Assembly: GCF_019024325.1 (NCBI RefSeq)
Contig: NZ_JAFNJS010000003.1
Span: 434,001-498,000, forward strand
Direction: 5' to 3'
Origin: Falsiroseomonas tokyonensis
Lineage (GTDB): Bacteria > Pseudomonadota > Alphaproteobacteria > Acetobacterales > Acetobacteraceae
Length of the DNA: 64,000 nt
Below the pieces are notes generated by a model. That model ran no database searches, was not told the origin of the DNA, and saw nothing but the letters and a program-made list of their open reading frames with translations. The position numbers were made by a program, and so were the translations under genes. Of this stretch, positions 8,428-17,629 are shown piece by piece; positions within the stretch are counted from its first letter, which is position 1, and every line of letters starts with the position of its first letter.

Positions 8428-9951
8428 GTGCTGATGGCGGCGCTGCTGGCCGGCGCGCCGGCCGCCAGCACCCTGGCCCAGGACCAGATGGCGATCTCCT
8501 CCAGCGTCCCGGCCGGGGCGCTGGAGGCGGTGCTGGCGCCGAGCCATGCGCTGATCTTGGAACGGCACCTGGAGGCCACAAGCCCGGCCAATCTCGTGCT
8601 GTGGTCGCTGCGCGGCCTCAGCGTGCTGGACACCCGCTTCAATGCGGAAATCCGCCAGGACCGGATCCTGCTGCTGGGCGAAGATCGGGTGCTGGCCAAT
8701 GCGGCGCTTGCCCCGCTGGTGGCGCCGGGGCGGCCCGATGCGCTGGGCCAGGCGGTCGCCACCGCGCTCGGCCAGTTCTACACCGCCGCTTGGCGCGCCT
8801 CCCCCCAGGTGCGGGAGGCGGGGGCGGAGCGCCTGCTGGCCTCGGGTTTCGAGGAGCTGTTCAACCACCTCGACCCCTATAGCCGCTACGTCCCCGCCGC
8901 CGATGCGCGGGAGGCACGCCAGCGCCGCGTCGGCCAGTCCGGCCTCGGCCTGCGCGTGGCGGCGCAGCGCAATGCGCTGGTGATCGATGCGGTGACGCGG
9001 GACGGCCCGGCGGCCCAGGCCGGTATCCGGGTGGGGGAACAGCTGGTGGCGGTGGATGGCAGGCGCCTCGGCCCGCGCGATCCCGGCCTGGCGGCCACCC
9101 TGCTGGAAGGGCCGGAGGGCAGCGAGGTGACGCTGACCCTGCTGCGCGGCGGCCGCCGCCGGGTGGTGACGCTGGTGCGCGAGCTGGTGGTGGCGGAGAC
9201 GGTGACGGCGGAGCGCCGCAACGACATCCTGTATGTGCGCCTCTCCGGCTTCTCCGCGGTGACAGATCGCCGCCTGACCCAGGTGCTGCGCGACGCCTTC
9301 GCCGAGGGCATGCCGAACGGCGTGGTGCTGGACCTGCGCGGCAATCGCGGCGGGCTGCTGAGCCAGGCGGTGGCGGTGGCGGATGCCTTCCTGACGGATG
9401 GGGAGGTGATGCGCACCGAGGGCCGCCACCCGGAGGCGAACCGCCGCTACCTGGCCGCTGGGCAGGACCTGGCGGAAGGGCGGCCGGTGGTGGTGCTGGT
9501 GGATGGCCGCACCGCCTCCTCGGCCGAGATCGTGGCGACGGCGCTTTCGGAACGCGGCCGCGCCGTGGTGGTGGGCAGCGCCACCATGGGCAAGGGGCTG
9601 ATCCAGCTGGTGGCGCCGCTGCCGAACGGGGCGGAGCTGCTGGTGACCTGGTCGCGGATCGTGGCGCTGTCCGGCTGGCCGATCCAGGGCTTGGGCGTGC
9701 TGCCCGCGCTCTGTACCAGCCTGGGGCCGGAGGTGCTGGCCCAGGGCCTGGCGCAGCTTCGCCAGGGCCAGGCGCCAATGGGCCGCATGCTGGCCCGCCA
9801 GCGCGCGGCGCGCGCCCCGGTGCTGGCCAGCGAGATGACGGCGCTGCGCAATGCCTGCCCGCCGGCGGAGGGGCGGGAGGATGACCGCCTGGCGGCCCGC
9901 GCCCTGATCGAGACGCCGGAGGCCTATGCCACCGCGCTGCGGGTGCCTTAG
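8428..9951 (+). CDS. S41 family C-terminal processing peptidase with PDZ domain
   Basis: Periplasmic serine protease of the carboxy-terminal-processing group. A hydrophobic leader with AAL-A-type cleavage (LLAGAPAASTLAQ) starts the protein. A PDZ domain covers GLGLRVAAQRNALVID to VAVDGRRLG. The S41 core has LRGNRGGLLSQAVAVAD, the nucleophile Ser in DGRTASSAEIV and the general-base Lys in SATMGKGLIQ. The frame is open far back into rnr. I chose the GTG at 8428 because it precedes the leader; ATG 8434 is equally possible and the leader lacks clear basic residues. Confidence 0.85.
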   Translation: MLMAALLAGAPAASTLAQDQMAISSSVPAGALEAVLAPSHALILERHLEATSPANLVLWSLRGLSVLDTRFNAEIRQDRILLLGEDRVLANAALAPLVAPGRPDALGQAVATALGQFYTAAWRASPQVREAGAERLLASGFEELFNHLDPYSRYVPAADAREARQRRVGQSGLGLRVAAQRNALVIDAVTRDGPAAQAGIRVGEQLVAVDGRRLGPRDPGLAATLLEGPEGSEVTLTLLRGGRRRVVTLVRELVVAETVTAERRNDILYVRLSGFSAVTDRRLTQVLRDAFAEGMPNGVVLDLRGNRGGLLSQAVAVADAFLTDGEVMRTEGRHPEANRRYLAAGQDLAEGRPVVVLVDGRTASSAEIVATALSERGRAVVVGSATMGKGLIQLVAPLPNGAELLVTWSRIVALSGWPIQGLGVLPALCTSLGPEVLAQGLAQLRQGQAPMGRMLARQRAARAPVLASEMTALRNACPPAEGREDDRLAARALIETPEAYATALRVP

Positions 9952-10007
9952 GGCAGTGCGACGACAACGAAGGAGCGGACTTACCTGCGGCCGGCACCGG
10001 CGGCCGA

Positions 10008-10023
10008 GGCCGCGAACGCGGCC
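10008..10023. terminator. GC-rich hairpin between convergent S41-protease and pyrB genes
   Basis: GGCCGC-GAAC-GCGGCC is a perfect 6-bp stem with a four-base loop in the 150-bp gap between convergent genes. No clear T-run follows on either strand, so a terminator role is inferred from position only. Confidence 0.4.
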
Positions 10024-10101
10024 CGCCGCCTATGCGGCGCAGCCAAGCGCAGCGCCGGCGATTGAGGGGCCCTTGAGCGGTACGCGAAAAGGGCCGCTGG
10101 A

Positions 10102-11040
10102 TCAGGTATTCCGGCGCTGGTTCCGCGCCAGCACGTCCAACACTGCCATGCGCACCGCGACGCCCATTTCCACCTGTTCACCGATGACGCTGCGCAGGGG
10201 ATCGTCGGCGATGGCGCTGTCGATTTCCACGCCGCGATTCATCGGGCCGGGATGCATGACGATGGCATCGGGCTTGGCATAGGCCAGCTTCTCCGCATCC
10301 AGCCCGTAGAAGCGGAAGAATTCGCGGGCGCTGGGCACCTGGCCGCCGGACATCCGTTCCTTCTGCAGCCGCAGCATCATGACGACGTCGGCCTCGGCCA
10401 GGCCGGTCTTCATGCTGTGGTGCACCTCCACCCCCAGCGCCGCGGCCTCGGCCGGGATCAGGGTGGGCGGGCCCACGATGCGGACGCGGCAATTCATCGC
10501 CAGCAGCAGGTGGATATTCGACCGCGCGACGCGGGAGTGCAGCACGTCGCCGCAGATGGCCACCGTCAGCCCCTCCAGGCTGCCCTTGCGGCGGCGGATG
10601 GTCAGCGCATCCAGCAGCGCCTGGGTCGGGTGCTCATGCGTGCCGTCCCCGGCATTGATCACCGCCGCATCCACCTTCTGGGCCAGCAGCGCCGGCGCGC
10701 CGGATTGCCCATGGCGCACCACCAGCAGGTCCGTGTGCATGGCGTTCAGGGTGGAGGCGGTATCGAGCAGCGTCTCGCCCTTGTTCACCGAGCTGGTGGA
10801 GACCGTCATATTGACGATGTCCGCCCCCAGCCGCTTGCCGGCCAGCTCGAAGCTGGTGCGGGTGCGGGTGCTGTCCTCGAAGAACAGGTTTATCAGCGTG
10901 CGGCCCTTGAGCAGGTCGCGCTGGGTTTTGCCCTGGCGGTTCAGTAGCGCATAGTTCTCCGCCAGATCCAGCAGATCGGCGATATAGGGCGGCTCGAGGC
11001 CCTCGATGGCGAGCAGGTGGCGGTGGGGGTAGGGGAGCAT
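10102..11040 (-). CDS. pyrB: Aspartate carbamoyltransferase catalytic chain
   Basis: Catalyses carbamoyl phosphate + aspartate to carbamoyl-aspartate, the committed step of pyrimidine synthesis. The 312 residues show the carbamoyl-phosphate site [13 protein letters not shown] (about 54-66), [21 protein letters not shown] and the aspartate-binding MHPGPMNRG near the C-terminus. No regulatory chain gene is in view. ruvX lies 10 bp upstream on the same strand, so the two probably form one unit. The PyrC-like gene is nearby but on the opposite strand. Confidence 0.95.
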   Translation of the reverse strand: MLPYPHRHLLAIEGLEPPYIADLLDLAENYALLNRQGKTQRDLLKGRTLINLFFEDSTRTRTSFELAGKRLGADIVNMTVSTSSVNKGETLLDTASTLNAMHTDLLVVRHGQSGAPALLAQKVDAAVINAGDGTHEHPTQALLDALTIRRRKGSLEGLTVAICGDVLHSRVARSNIHLLLAMNCRVRIVGPPTLIPAEAAALGVEVHHSMKTGLAEADVVMMLRLQKERMSGGQVPSAREFFRFYGLDAEKLAYAKPDAIVMHPGPMNRGVEIDSAIADDPLRSVIGEQVEMGVAVRMAVLDVLARNQRRNT

Positions 11041-11049
11041 GGCGCGAAC

Positions 11050-11517
11050 CTACGCCGGGCCCGCGCTGGCATCCAGAGCGGCCTGGAGCATATAGGCGGC
11101 CGCCGCGGCATCCACGGCCTTGGCCCGCTTGGCGCGCGACAGGTCGGCCGTGATCATCATCCGGTTCACGGCGGCCGAGGACAGGCGCTCGTCCCAGAGC
11201 GCCAGTGGCAGGCCGGTGGCGGCGGCCACCGCCAGCGCCCAATCCTTCGCCGCCTGCGCCGCCGGGCCGAAGCTGCCATCCATGGACAAGGGCAGCCCCG
11301 CGACCAGCCCGCCGGCCCCTTCCTTCTTCGCAATCCGCGCAATCTCCGCCGCATTGGCCGCCAGCTTGCCGCGGGCGATGGCGCCATAGGGCGAGGCCAG
11401 CATCAGCGAGACATCGGAGAGCGCGACGCCGATGATCCGCGCGCCGGGGTCGAGGCCGATGAGGCGCGCATCGCGGGGCAGGGCGGCGCGCAGGTCGCGC
11501 ATGTTGATGGCGGGCAT
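11050..11517 (-). CDS. ruvX: Putative pre-16S rRNA nuclease RuvX/YqgF
   Basis: RNase H-fold protein of 155 residues of the YqgF/RuvX family, linked to 16S rRNA 5'-end maturation. The first catalytic Asp lies in [35 protein letters not shown] and a late Asp in [11 protein letters not shown] complete the family pattern. Start chosen at the ATG of [10 protein letters not shown]; an internal ATG five codons on is possible. The unused longer frame runs into the gatC region, which is divergent. The ruvX and gatC starts are 81 bp apart. Confidence 0.9.
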   Translation of the reverse strand: MPAINMRDLRAALPRDARLIGLDPGARIIGVALSDVSLMLASPYGAIARGKLAANAAEIARIAKKEGAGGLVAGLPLSMDGSFGPAAQAAKDWALAVAAATGLPLALWDERLSSAAVNRMMITADLSRAKRAKAVDAAAAAYMLQAALDASAGPA

Positions 11518-11598
11518 GGGCGCCGTTATGTTCCCCCGCTCGCCGTCTGACAAAGCCTCTTGGGCAAACCCAGGCAGATCAAGGATTTCCTGAAGAAA

Positions 11599-11895
11599 AT
11601 GTCCCTCGATACCGCCACAATCCGGCGCATCGCCTCGCTCGCCCGCATCAGGCTGGACGAGTCCGAGGTGCAGCAGGCGCAGGCCGAGATCAACGGGATC
11701 CTGGGCTGGATCGAGCAATTGCAGGAAGTGGAGACGGAGGGCGTGGAGCCGATGGCCGGCGGCAGCCCCGTGGCCCAGGCCCGCGCGCGGCTGCGCCCCG
11801 ACGTGGTGACGGATGGCGGCCAGGCCGATGCCATCCTGGCCAATGCCCCGGATCGCCAGGGCGAATATTTTGGCGTGCCGAAGGTGGTCGAGTGA
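11599..11895 (+). CDS. gatC: Asp/Glu-tRNA amidotransferase subunit C
   Basis: Small subunit (98 residues) that stabilises the GatA-GatB complex. [19 protein letters not shown] at the N-terminus and the conserved [11 protein letters not shown] helix are typical, and the C-terminal [18 protein letters not shown] is the family signature. The ATG at 11599 gives the usual length; a 13-codon extension to 11560 lacks family support. The stop overlaps the gatA start. Confidence 0.95.
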   Translation: MSLDTATIRRIASLARIRLDESEVQQAQAEINGILGWIEQLQEVETEGVEPMAGGSPVAQARARLRPDVVTDGGQADAILANAPDRQGEYFGVPKVVE

Positions 11896-13382
11896 TGCAT
11901 CCCACGGATTTCACCCTGCGCGGCGCGATCGACGCGCTGAACGAAGGCACGATCAGCAGCGTCGAGCTGACGAACGCGCATCTGGACGGCATCGCCAAGC
12001 TGAACCCACGGCTGAACGCCTATATCACCGTGACGGCGGAGAAGGCGCTGGCGGCCGCCAAGGCCAGCGACGAACGGCGCCGCCAGGGCACGGTGGGCGC
12101 GCTGGAAGGCATTCCCCTCGCCATCAAGGACCTGTTCTGCACGGCGGGCACGCGCACCACGGCGGGCAGCCGCATCCTCGACAGCTTCGTGCCGCCCTAT
12201 GAGAGCACGGTCAGCCAGAACCTGCTGGACGACGGTGCTGTGTTTTTGGGCAAGGCGAATCTCGACGAATTCGCCATGGGGTCGTCGAACACCACCAGCG
12301 CCAGCGGGCCGGTGGAGAATCCCTGGAGCCGGGCGAACGATCCCGACACGCGGCTGGTGCCGGGCGGGTCCTCCGGTGGCTCCGCCGCCGCGGTTGCGGC
12401 GCGGCTGGCGCTGGGCGCGACGGCGACGGATACCGGCGGCTCCATCCGTCAGCCCGCCGCCTTCTGCGGCATCGCGGGCATCAAGCCGACCTATGGGCGC
12501 TGCTCCCGCTTCGGCATCGTGGCCTTCGCCAGCTCGCTCGACCAGGCGGGGCCGGTGGCGCGCACGGTGGAGGATTGCGCCATCCTGCTGAAGTCGATGG
12601 CCGGCTTCGATCCGAGGGACTCCACCAGCGCGGACATGCCTGTGCCGGACTTTGCGAAGGCGTGCGAGCGCGGCGTGAAGGGCCTGCGGATCGGCGTGCC
12701 GAAGGAATACCGGCTGGACGGCATGGCGCCGGAGATCGTGGCGCTCTGGGAGCAGGGCCTGGCCTGGCTGCGCGACGCCGGGGCGGAGACCGTCGAGGTC
12801 AGCCTGCCGCATGCGAAATACGCGCTGCCCACCTACTACATCGTGGCGCCGGCGGAGGCGTCCTCCAATCTCGCCCGCTATGACGGCGTGCGCTTCGGCA
12901 TGCGGGTGACGGAGCCTGGCTCCGACCTGCGCGACCTGTATGAGCGCACCCGCGCCGCCGGCTTCGGCGCCGAGGTGCGGCGGCGGATCATGATCGGCAC
13001 CTATGTGCTGAGCGCCGGCTACTACGACGCCTACTATCTCAAGGCCCAGAAGGTCCGCGCCCTGATCCGACGCGACTTCGAGCAGGCCTATGAGAAAGTC
13101 GACGCCATCCTGACGCCGGCGACGCCGTCCGCCGCCTTCGGCATGGATGAGAAGCAGGACGACCCGGTGGCAATGTACCTGAACGACATCTTTACGGTCA
13201 CCGCGAACCTGGCGGGGCTGCCGGGGCTCGCGGTGCCGGCGGGGCTGGACGGGCAGGGCCTGCCGCTCGGGTTGCAGGTGATCGGGCGCGCCTTCGATGA
13301 GGAGACGGTCTTTGCGGTCGGGCGCACGCTGGAACGGGCAGCCAATTTCACGGCGCTGCCGGGGCTGAGGGCGGGGGCATGA
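11895..13382 (+). CDS. gatA: Asp/Glu-tRNA amidotransferase subunit A
   Basis: Amidase-signature enzyme that releases ammonia from glutamine for transamidation of mischarged Glu-tRNA(Gln)/Asp-tRNA(Asn). The Ser-cisSer-Lys triad lies in IKDLFCTAG (Lys) and [13 protein letters not shown] / [15 protein letters not shown] (both serines). Length of 495 residues matches the family. A GTG sits just before the ATG at 11892; either works. The whole gatCAB set overlaps by ATGA-type junctions. The genome therefore probably uses the indirect route for Gln-tRNA and/or Asn-tRNA. Confidence 0.97.
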   Translation: MHPTDFTLRGAIDALNEGTISSVELTNAHLDGIAKLNPRLNAYITVTAEKALAAAKASDERRRQGTVGALEGIPLAIKDLFCTAGTRTTAGSRILDSFVPPYESTVSQNLLDDGAVFLGKANLDEFAMGSSNTTSASGPVENPWSRANDPDTRLVPGGSSGGSAAAVAARLALGATATDTGGSIRQPAAFCGIAGIKPTYGRCSRFGIVAFASSLDQAGPVARTVEDCAILLKSMAGFDPRDSTSADMPVPDFAKACERGVKGLRIGVPKEYRLDGMAPEIVALWEQGLAWLRDAGAETVEVSLPHAKYALPTYYIVAPAEASSNLARYDGVRFGMRVTEPGSDLRDLYERTRAAGFGAEVRRRIMIGTYVLSAGYYDAYYLKAQKVRALIRRDFEQAYEKVDAILTPATPSAAFGMDEKQDDPVAMYLNDIFTVTANLAGLPGLAVPAGLDGQGLPLGLQVIGRAFDEETVFAVGRTLERAANFTALPGLRAGA

Positions 13383-14830
13383 GCTACACGATCGAGGGCC
13401 GCACCGGCCCCTGGGAACTCGTCATCGGCCTGGAGATCCACGCCCAGGTCATCAGCCAGGCAAAACTCTTCTCCGGCGCCGCGACGGCCTTCGGGGCGGA
13501 GCCGAACAGCCAGGTGTCCTTCATCGATGCCGGCTTCCCCGGCATGCTGCCCGTCATCAACCAGGAATGCGTGGCCCAGGCCGTGCGCACGGGCCTCGGG
13601 CTGAATGCGCAGGTGAACCTCTGGTCGCGCTTCGACCGGAAGAACTACTTCTACGCCGACCTGCCGCAGGGCTATCAGATCAGCCAGTTCGCCCACCCGA
13701 TCATCGGGGAGGGTGCGGTGGAGATCACGCTCGGCGACGGCACGACGAAGACCATCGGCATCACCCGGCTGCATCTGGAACAGGATGCCGGCAAGTCGCT
13801 GCATGACCAGCATGCCACCAAATCCTTCATCGACCTGAACCGCTCCGGCGTCGCGCTGATGGAGATCGTCTCCGAGCCCGACATGCGGAGCCCCGAGGAA
13901 GCCGGCGCCTATCTGACGAAGATCCGGCAGATCCTGCGCTACCTCGGCACCTGCGACGGCAATATGGACGAGGGCTCGATGCGGGCCGATGTGAATGTCT
14001 CCGTCCGCAAGGCGGGCGAGGGGTTCCGCACGCGCTGCGAGGTGAAGAACGTCAACTCCATCCGCTTCGTCATGCAGGCGGTGGAGGCCGAGGCGCGGCG
14101 GCAGATCGAGGTCTGGGAATCGGGCGAGGAGGTCTTCCAGGAAACCCGCCTGTTTGACACCGCGCGCGGCGTCACGCGGTCCATGCGCTCCAAGGAGGAT
14201 GCGCATGACTACCGCTACTTCCCGGAGCCGGACCTGCCCCCGCTGGTGCTGGATTCGGATTGGGTGGCGGCGCTGAAGGCGGCGCTGCCGGAACTGCCGG
14301 ATGCGCGGCGCGCGCGCTACACCGCCATGGGCCTGACCGCCTATGACGCCCATGTGCTGACGCTGGAGAAGGAGACGGCTGTCTTCTTCGAGACGGTGGC
14401 CAAGGGCCGCGACGCGAAGCTGGCCGCGAATTGGGTGACGGGCGATTTCTTCGCGGCCCTGAACCGCCTGAAGCGCGACGTCAGCGATCCGCCGGTGACG
14501 GCTGAGAACCTCGGCGCGCTGCTGGACCTGATCAGCGACAAGACCCTGTCCGGCAGCCTGGCCAAGCAGGTCTTCGAGGCGATGCTCGAGACCGGCAAGG
14601 CGCCGGGCGAGATCGTCGAGGAGCGCGGGCTGAAGCAGGTGACGGACACCGGCGCGATCGAGGCGGTGGTGGCGCAGGTGATGGCGGCCAATGCCGACAA
14701 GGTCGCGGAGTATCGCAGCGGCAAGGAAAAGCTGTTCGGCTTCTTCGTGGGCCAGACGATGAAGGCGATGCAGGGCAAGGGAAATCCGGCCCTGGTGAAT
14801 GAGGTGGTGAAGACCGCGCTGGCGGGGTGA
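13379..14830 (+). CDS. gatB: Asp/Glu-tRNA amidotransferase subunit B
   Basis: Kinase/transamidase subunit (483 residues) that activates the tRNA-bound carboxylate. It opens with the family motif [19 protein letters not shown], followed by [31 protein letters not shown] and the C-terminal YqeY-like helical domain from about 330. Its ATG overlaps the gatA stop. Last gene of the operon; a palindromic repeat element follows at once. Confidence 0.97.
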   Translation: MSYTIEGRTGPWELVIGLEIHAQVISQAKLFSGAATAFGAEPNSQVSFIDAGFPGMLPVINQECVAQAVRTGLGLNAQVNLWSRFDRKNYFYADLPQGYQISQFAHPIIGEGAVEITLGDGTTKTIGITRLHLEQDAGKSLHDQHATKSFIDLNRSGVALMEIVSEPDMRSPEEAGAYLTKIRQILRYLGTCDGNMDEGSMRADVNVSVRKAGEGFRTRCEVKNVNSIRFVMQAVEAEARRQIEVWESGEEVFQETRLFDTARGVTRSMRSKEDAHDYRYFPEPDLPPLVLDSDWVAALKAALPELPDARRARYTAMGLTAYDAHVLTLEKETAVFFETVAKGRDAKLAANWVTGDFFAALNRLKRDVSDPPVTAENLGALLDLISDKTLSGSLAKQVFEAMLETGKAPGEIVEERGLKQVTDTGAIEAVVAQVMAANADKVAEYRSGKEKLFGFFVGQTMKAMQGKGNPALVNEVVKTALAG

Positions 14831-14836
14831 AGCGCC

Positions 14837-14942
14837 TCCCTCCCCTGCGAAGCGGGGGAGGGTCGGGGTGGGGGGTTTCATGGCGGGCGGTCTTCGTGGA
14901 AGCCCCCACCCAACCCTCCCCCGCAAGCGCGGGGGAGGGCTA
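14837..14942. repeat. REP/BIME-like double-hairpin repeat between convergent genes
   Basis: Two GC-rich hairpins face each other: CCTCCCC-...-GGGGGAGG at the left and CCCTCCCCCGC-AAGC-GCGGGGGAGGG at the right. Between them GGGGTGGGGG pairs with CCCCCACCC, so the whole stretch can form one long nested palindrome. It fills the gap between convergent gatB and a solute-binding protein gene and may end transcription both ways. Such elements are common intergenic repeats in GC-rich alphaproteobacteria. Confidence 0.7.
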
Positions 14943-14946
14943 TCGG

Positions 14947-16542
14947 TCACACCGGCCTGACGCCCCACGGATAGGGCATGCTGCCCTTCAGATGCCCCGT
15001 GATCCGCTTCCGCCAGGCGCTGCGGATGGTGAACTGGCCGAGCGGAATGGTGGCCACATCGTCCTGCGCCAGCTTGTTCAGCTCATTCGCCAGGGCCTGC
15101 TGCCGCTCCGCATCCGGCGCGTCCAGCCATTGCTGCACCAGCGCCTGCGCCCGCGGGCTGTCATACCAGCCGAACCAGCCATTCTCCCCCGGCCCCTTCA
15201 CCAGGGAGGACACCGCCGGGTTCAGGTAGCCGAGTGACGAGCCGTAGGTGTGGAAGATGCTCCACCCGCCGCGCTCCACCGGCTCCTTCCTCACGCGGCG
15301 CTGCACCACCGTGCCCCAGTCGGTCTCGGCCAGTTCCACATTCATCCCGATCCGCCGCAGCCGGTCTGCCGTGATCAGCCCGTGCGGGCCGATCAGCGGG
15401 AAGTCGGTCGGGTTGATGATGACGACCTTCTCGCCATTGTAGCCGCTGGCCTGCAGAGCGGCCTTGGCCCGGTCCAGGCTGCGCGGCGGCGCGTTGAATT
15501 CGGACAGGTTCTCGACGCCGAGCGGCGTGCCGCAGGGGAAGAGGCTGTGGCAGGTGCGCCAGATGCTGCGGTCATTGCCGAGCGTGGCGCGCATGTAGTC
15601 CTCCTGCTCCACCGCCAGCGCCACCGCCTGGCGCACCTTCACATTGTTGAAGGGCGGCTGCAGGTGGTTGAGGCGCATGATGGACATGATGCCGGCCTCC
15701 GCCAGCACGCCCACCTCGATGTCCCGGTTCCGCACGAGGGTCGGGATCAGGTCCGATAGCGGCTGGTCCAGCCAGTCCACCTCGCCCGCCTGCAACGCCG
15801 CGGCCGCCGTCGCCGGGTCCGGCAGGATGTGCCATTCGACGCGGGCGAAATGCGCCACCTTGCCGCCGGCCGCACCGCTGGCCGGCTCCTGGCGCGGCAC
15901 ATAGGCCTCGTTCTTCGCGTAGACCACGCGGCTGCCGGAGACGAATTCGTCGCGCAGGAAGCGGAAGGGGCCGCTGCCCATGACCTCGCCGATCTGGGTA
16001 TTGGCGTCGGTGGTGGCCAGGCGCTCCGGCATGATGAAGGGCACATTGGCGTCCGGCTTGGCCAGCGCTTCCAGCAGCAGCGGGAAGGGGCGCTTCAGGC
16101 GGATTTCCAGCGTGCGGTCATCCGCCGCGCGCCATTCATCGACGGAGGTCACCAGGATCTGGCCGAACGGGTCGCGCTTGGCCCAGCGGGCCAGCGATGC
16201 GGCGCAATCCACCGCCCGCACCGGCGTGCCGTCGTGGAATTTCAGGCCTTCCCGCAGCCGGATGCGCCAGACGCGGCCATCGGCTGAGACCTCATGCCCC
16301 TCCGCCATCTGCGGCTGCGGGCGCAGCCGGGCGTCCAGCGCATAGAGCGTGTCGTAGACGTGGTAGCCATGCATCTGGGTGACGATGGCGCTGGTCCAGA
16401 TCGGGTCCAGCGCGGTGAGGTTGGCCTGCGGCACGAAGCGCAGCGTGGCGGCGCGGGCCGGCTGCGCGATGGCCGGGGCCATCCCCGAAAACGCGGTCGC
16501 GGCGAGACCCGCGCCCGCCTGGAACAGCGAACGGCGTTGCAT
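14947..16542 (-). CDS. ABC transporter substrate-binding protein, family 5 (peptide/nickel type)
   Basis: Periplasmic binding protein of 531 residues. The N-terminus is a Tat signal: MQRRSLFQAGAG with a hydrophobic stretch and an AxA-like cleavage site near residues 27-31. The SBP_bac_5 start FVPQANLTALDPIWTSA and the GRVWRIRLREGLKFHDGTPV motif near residue 90 are clear. No permease or ATPase gene is adjacent, so it is an orphan binding protein here. The ligand cannot be read from sequence; peptides are the commonest for the family. Confidence 0.9.
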   Translation of the reverse strand: MQRRSLFQAGAGLAATAFSGMAPAIAQPARAATLRFVPQANLTALDPIWTSAIVTQMHGYHVYDTLYALDARLRPQPQMAEGHEVSADGRVWRIRLREGLKFHDGTPVRAVDCAASLARWAKRDPFGQILVTSVDEWRAADDRTLEIRLKRPFPLLLEALAKPDANVPFIMPERLATTDANTQIGEVMGSGPFRFLRDEFVSGSRVVYAKNEAYVPRQEPASGAAGGKVAHFARVEWHILPDPATAAAALQAGEVDWLDQPLSDLIPTLVRNRDIEVGVLAEAGIMSIMRLNHLQPPFNNVKVRQAVALAVEQEDYMRATLGNDRSIWRTCHSLFPCGTPLGVENLSEFNAPPRSLDRAKAALQASGYNGEKVVIINPTDFPLIGPHGLITADRLRRIGMNVELAETDWGTVVQRRVRKEPVERGGWSIFHTYGSSLGYLNPAVSSLVKGPGENGWFGWYDSPRAQALVQQWLDAPDAERQQALANELNKLAQDDVATIPLGQFTIRSAWRKRITGHLKGSMPYPWGVRPV

Positions 16543-16583
16543 GGATTGTTTCCTCCTGCCGCTCTGACGGCGGCGGGCGGAGG

Positions 16584-17528
16584 CTAGGCGCCGCTTGCCG
16601 GAAGGGTCAATGCCGCCCGGGCGGCCTCATATTCCGCCCGCAGCCGCGCCACGATCTCGGCCGCCGGCGGGGCGTCGGTGATGCTGCCGATGCCCTGGCC
16701 GGCGCCCCAGACATCCTTCCACGGCTTCACGCGGCTGGTGCCGAAATTGGCGCTGGTCTTGTCCACCGCGGGCAGCGCCTCCGGGTCCAGGCCGGATGCC
16801 ATGATGCTGGGCTTCAGGTAGTTGCCGGGGATGCCGGTGAAAAAGGGCGTGTAGAGGATGTCGGCCGCCTGGCCCTCCACGATCATCCGCTTGTAGCCCT
16901 CCGCCGCTTGGGCCTCGGCCGAGGCGATGAAGCGGGTGCCCAGATAGGCCAGGTCCGCCCCCATCGCCTGCGCCGCCAGGATCTGTGCGCCAGTGGTGAT
17001 GGAGCCGGACAGGATCAGCGTGCCGCCATAGATGCGGCGCACCTCCGCCACCAGCGCGAAGGGGGACAGCGTGCCGGCATGGCCGCCGGCGCCGGCGGCC
17101 ACCAGGATCAGCCCATCGACGCCGGCCTCGATCGCCTTCTGCGCATGGCGCAGATTCGTCACGTCATGGAAGACCAGCCCGCCCCAGCCATGCACCCGGT
17201 CCACCACCGCCTGGGGCGGGCGCAGCGAGGTGATGATGATCGGCACGCGATGCCGCTCGCAGACCGAAAGGTCATGCTCCACCCGGTCATTGGAGGCATG
17301 CACGATCAGGTTCACCGCGAATGGCGCGTCCTGCGCCGTCAGCCCGGCGGTGATGCGCGCCAGCATGGGGTCCAGCGCCTCCGCCGGGCGGGCATTGAGG
17401 GAGGGGATGCTGCCCACGATCCCGGCGCGGCATTGCGCCAGCACCAGCTCCGGCGTCGAGACGATGAACAGCGGCGCGCCGATGGCGGGCAGGCGCAGGC
17501 GGCCCTGCAGCAGCGGGGGAAGTGGCAT
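16584..17528 (-). CDS. Nitronate monooxygenase (NMO/2-nitropropane dioxygenase family)
   Basis: FMN-dependent TIM-barrel enzyme of 314 residues. Visible are the N-terminal APLFIVSTPELVLAQCRAG, the phosphate-binding VAAGAGGHAG and SGSITTGAQILAAQAMGAD, and LGTRFIASAEA. The C-terminus has WKDVWGAGQGIGSI, usual in the family. It is divergent from the acyl-CoA cluster, with about 100 bp between starts. The physiological substrate is unknown; members near beta-oxidation genes are sometimes enoyl reductases. Confidence 0.85.
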   Translation of the reverse strand: MPLPPLLQGRLRLPAIGAPLFIVSTPELVLAQCRAGIVGSIPSLNARPAEALDPMLARITAGLTAQDAPFAVNLIVHASNDRVEHDLSVCERHRVPIIITSLRPPQAVVDRVHGWGGLVFHDVTNLRHAQKAIEAGVDGLILVAAGAGGHAGTLSPFALVAEVRRIYGGTLILSGSITTGAQILAAQAMGADLAYLGTRFIASAEAQAAEGYKRMIVEGQAADILYTPFFTGIPGNYLKPSIMASGLDPEALPAVDKTSANFGTSRVKPWKDVWGAGQGIGSITDAPPAAEIVARLRAEYEAARAALTLPASGA

Positions 17529-17629
17529 CCGGGGTCTCCCTTTCGCCCGCCATCCTGCCGGCGCCGGCCTGCCTTGACCATGGCGCGGGGATGACGGACA
17601 GGATGGGCCAAGGATCGGGGAGAGGGCGC

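Noticed and set aside
2727-8581. Very long - strand frames (1255 and 941 residues) opposite dprA, topA and rnr
   Set aside because: They mirror real genes on the + strand; composition is Arg/Gly/His-rich and no family motif is seen.
9952-10101. Riboswitch or pyrBI-type attenuator for pyrB
   Set aside because: The gap is downstream, not upstream, of pyrB, and no attenuator-like leader peptide precedes the pyrB start.
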